This document shows positions 4,890-6,518 of a DNA stretch of 6,518 nucleotides, one piece after another. The notes under the pieces were generated by a model. It ran no database searches, was not told where the DNA came from, and saw nothing but the letters and a program-made list of their open reading frames with translations. Both the position numbers and the translations under genes were made by a program. Location: positions 1-6,518 of the forward strand of contig WFYB01000015.1 in assembly GCA_015490315.1 (NCBI GenBank). Reading direction: 5' to 3'. This stretch comes from Sulfurovum sp. (GTDB taxonomy: Bacteria > Campylobacterota > Campylobacteria > Campylobacterales > Sulfurovaceae). Each line of letters starts with the position of its first letter. Positions within the stretch are counted from its first letter, which is position 1.

Positions 4890-6518
4890 CTAAGGGTATC
4901 TATCGAGTTTGTGTTTGTAAAAATAGCTGGCACTCTGATAATACCCGACAGTGTCATCCAGCTCATCCTGATCGGGTTTGATCTCTGTGTACTTATTGCC
5001 TGTCAACTCCAGCGAATCTACATGAAATGCTTTGGCTGTTTTGTTTGGCAGCAGTATGGTGAGGGTCTCATCCTGATAGAGCCCAAGCTTCTGATAGTTT
5101 CCGATCAAAGCTCTTGGAGTGAAGTCATTACTTAAGATATCTTTGCCATAGAATTTACTCTTGTAATCCCAGTGCATCAAGGCAAAAAGTGTCGGTGCCA
5201 GATCGATCTGCGAAGAGAGTTTACTCACGACCCTTGGCGTGATCAGTTTCGGTGCATAGATGATCAAAGGTATCTTGTAACGATAGAGCGGCAGCTCCGT
5301 TTTCCCTGCACTTCCGCCGTTGTGATCTGCGACAAACACAAAAAGGGTCTTCTCAAACCATGGTTTCTTTGCCGCTTCATTTAAAAATTTGTTGATCGCA
5401 TAGTCAGTATACTTCACCCCGCCGCTTCGCCCTGTGTGGCTTGGGATATCGATCCTCCCTTCAGGGTAGGTGTAGGGTCTGTGGTTGGAAGTAGTCATAA
5501 TAAAGTTGAAGAAGGGTTTGCCCTCCTTAAAGGTACGATCTGCCTCTTTGATACTCTTGGCAAAGAGATCTTCATCGCAGACTCCCCAGACATTGGCAAA
5601 GGTAATTTCATCATCCTCAAAGTCATTCCGGTCAACGATCTTGAAACCGTTATGGCTAAAGAAGTCATTCATATTGTCAAAATAGCCATGACCTGCATAG
5701 ATGAACCTATTCTCATACCCTTTCTCTTTAAATATCCATCCGATATTGAACATATTATGGTTATCGGGTCGCTTTACGATACTTCTGCCCGGTGTGGGCG
5801 GTACACTCATCGTCACAGCCTCCATCCCCCGTACCGTACGGGTACCGGTCGCAAAAAAGTTGTCAAAAAAGAGCGACCGCTTGGTAAGCGCATCCATATG
5901 AGGCGTAAGATGCTGCGTGTTTCCGTAGATGCCCATATAGGAGGCACTCATACTCTCTATCATCACCAACATCACATTGTAGTGTTTCTCTTCTCCGTTA
6001 TTATCTATGATACGCAGTGTATTGTTCAAATCATCTGAGATAAAACGGCTGTTTTTACTGCTAACAAGTTTTCTGTAACGCTTGAGTACCTTTACAATCG
6101 GCTGCGTGATATAGAACTCATCATAATCCAGCATATTGTTTCTAAATGCGCTAAAGAGGGAGTAGAGCCCATCTTTGGCAAGCTCCTGGTTATAACGGTT
6201 TTTGGATACCTTTAGGGCAATATCCTGCTTCTGCATCAGGTTGAAAGCGAGCAGAGGTACCGCCAGGAGTCCGAGTGTCACGCCAAATCTCTCTTTATAA
6301 CTGCTATGATCCTGAAATACCTTCTCAAAACCGTTCGTCTTCTTATACAACAGCCAAAAAATACCCGCTGTCAGCAGAAAAATAATACTCAACAGCAGCG
6401 GCATAGGATAGGACTCCTGAATATTGCGGATCACTTCATGGGTGTAGACCAGATAATCCACTGCGATAAAGTTGAAACGCTTGCCAAACTCATTCCAGAA
6501 AAACCACTCACTAAAGCC
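4890..6518 (-). CDS. LTA synthase/OpgB-type membrane sulfatase-fold phosphotransferase (N-terminus beyond window)
   Basis: The minus-strand frame is open to the right edge, so the start is outside. The GTG at 6461 is internal: upstream codons continue as FSEWFFWNEFGKRFNF, which fits the membrane domain of this family. The visible 542 residues probably lack about 100 N-terminal residues with further membrane helices. Counting from the GTG as residue 1, hydrophobic segments lie at about 21-39 and 60-76, followed by an extracytoplasmic alkaline-phosphatase/sulfatase fold. Its metal and catalytic residues are E169 in VMIES, the probable Thr nucleophile T209 in GTRTVRG, H327 in TTSNHRPY, and D379-H380 in VADHNGG. 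The family includes LtaS and OpgB/MdoB, which move phosphoglycerol from phosphatidylglycerol onto lipids or glucans. In a Gram-negative host an OpgB-like envelope modification is likelier than true lipoteichoic acid, but the substrate cannot be told from sequence. It converges on pssA and is therefore a separate transcript. Confidence 0.88.
   Translation of the reverse strand, partial: GFSEWFFWNEFGKRFNFIAVDYLVYTHEVIRNIQESYPMPLLLSIIFLLTAGIFWLLYKKTNGFEKVFQDHSSYKERFGVTLGLLAVPLLAFNLMQKQDIALKVSKNRYNQELAKDGLYSLFSAFRNNMLDYDEFYITQPIVKVLKRYRKLVSSKNSRFISDDLNNTLRIIDNNGEEKHYNVMLVMIESMSASYMGIYGNTQHLTPHMDALTKRSLFFDNFFATGTRTVRGMEAVTMSVPPTPGRSIVKRPDNHNMFNIGWIFKEKGYENRFIYAGHGYFDNMNDFFSHNGFKIVDRNDFEDDEITFANVWGVCDEDLFAKSIKEADRTFKEGKPFFNFIMTTSNHRPYTYPEGRIDIPSHTGRSGGVKYTDYAINKFLNEAAKKPWFEKTLFVFVADHNGGSAGKTELPLYRYKIPLIIYAPKLITPRVVSKLSSQIDLAPTLFALMHWDYKSKFYGKDILSNDFTPRALIGNYQKLGLYQDETLTILLPNKTAKAFHVDSLELTGNKYTEIKPDQDELDDTVGYYQSASYFYKHKLDRYP

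Noticed and set aside
5828..5842. CCCGTAC-C-GTACGGG inverted repeat
   Set aside because: It encodes the conserved Thr-nucleophile region (RTVRG) of the sulfatase-fold protein, so the symmetry is adequately explained by coding.
5436..6038. 200-codon plus-strand open frame opposite the sulfatase-fold gene
   Set aside because: The minus-strand frame has the catalytic motifs and runs through the whole region; the plus frame is a shadow.
6459..6461. GTG (minus strand) as the start of the sulfatase-fold gene
   Set aside because: The frame stays open to the window edge and the upstream residues FWNEFGKRFNF fit the family, so the start is further out.

Overview
The window reads as a chromosomal housekeeping segment from a Campylobacterota bacterium (formerly Epsilonproteobacteria), most like the Sulfurovum/Sulfurimonas group. 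The reasons are the protein style (PrmA with FGSGHHATT in place of the usual FGTGTHPTT, FtsH with an Asn-rich N-terminus), the moderate GC content, and the prmA-ftsH-pssA neighbourhood, which I remember from Campylobacter. The genus is an inference; no 16S or other marker is present.

Layout. Positions 1-4872 carry a tightly packed plus-strand cluster: the 3' end of hisH, a 26-codon small ORF not called by usual length cut-offs, hisA, prmA, ftsH and pssA. The junctions are ATGA (small ORF/hisA, 549-552), ATGA (hisA/prmA, 1295-1298), TAATG (prmA/ftsH, 2117-2121) and a 3-nt gap (ftsH/pssA). This looks like one transcription unit with translational coupling at most joints. A minus-strand gene, 4890-6518, converges on pssA with only 17 nt between the stop codons. 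It is the C-terminal part of an LTA-synthase/OpgB-type membrane sulfatase-fold protein, and its start lies beyond the right edge.

How the genes work together. HisH and HisA are consecutive parts of histidine biosynthesis: the glutaminase of IGP synthase, and the isomerase that makes its substrate. PrmA (ribosomal protein L11 methylation), FtsH (membrane AAA+ protease) and PssA (phosphatidylserine synthesis) are unrelated to histidine and appear simply co-transcribed as growth-linked housekeeping genes. The convergent sulfatase-fold gene probably modifies an envelope lipid or glycan outside the inner membrane.

The part most worth a second look is the 85-nt hisH-hisA spacer, 464-548. It holds a small ORF with its own Shine-Dalgarno sequence, a 7-bp hairpin, and a perfect 10-bp inverted repeat with a 3-nt loop. 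The inverted repeat places the hisA ribosome-binding site at its loop and the hisA ATG in its 3' arm. The arrangement suggests that hisA translation depends on ribosomes arriving from the small ORF, or that the palindrome is an operator or mobile repeat. No IS element, CRISPR array, tRNA, rRNA, clear promoter or clear terminator was found.
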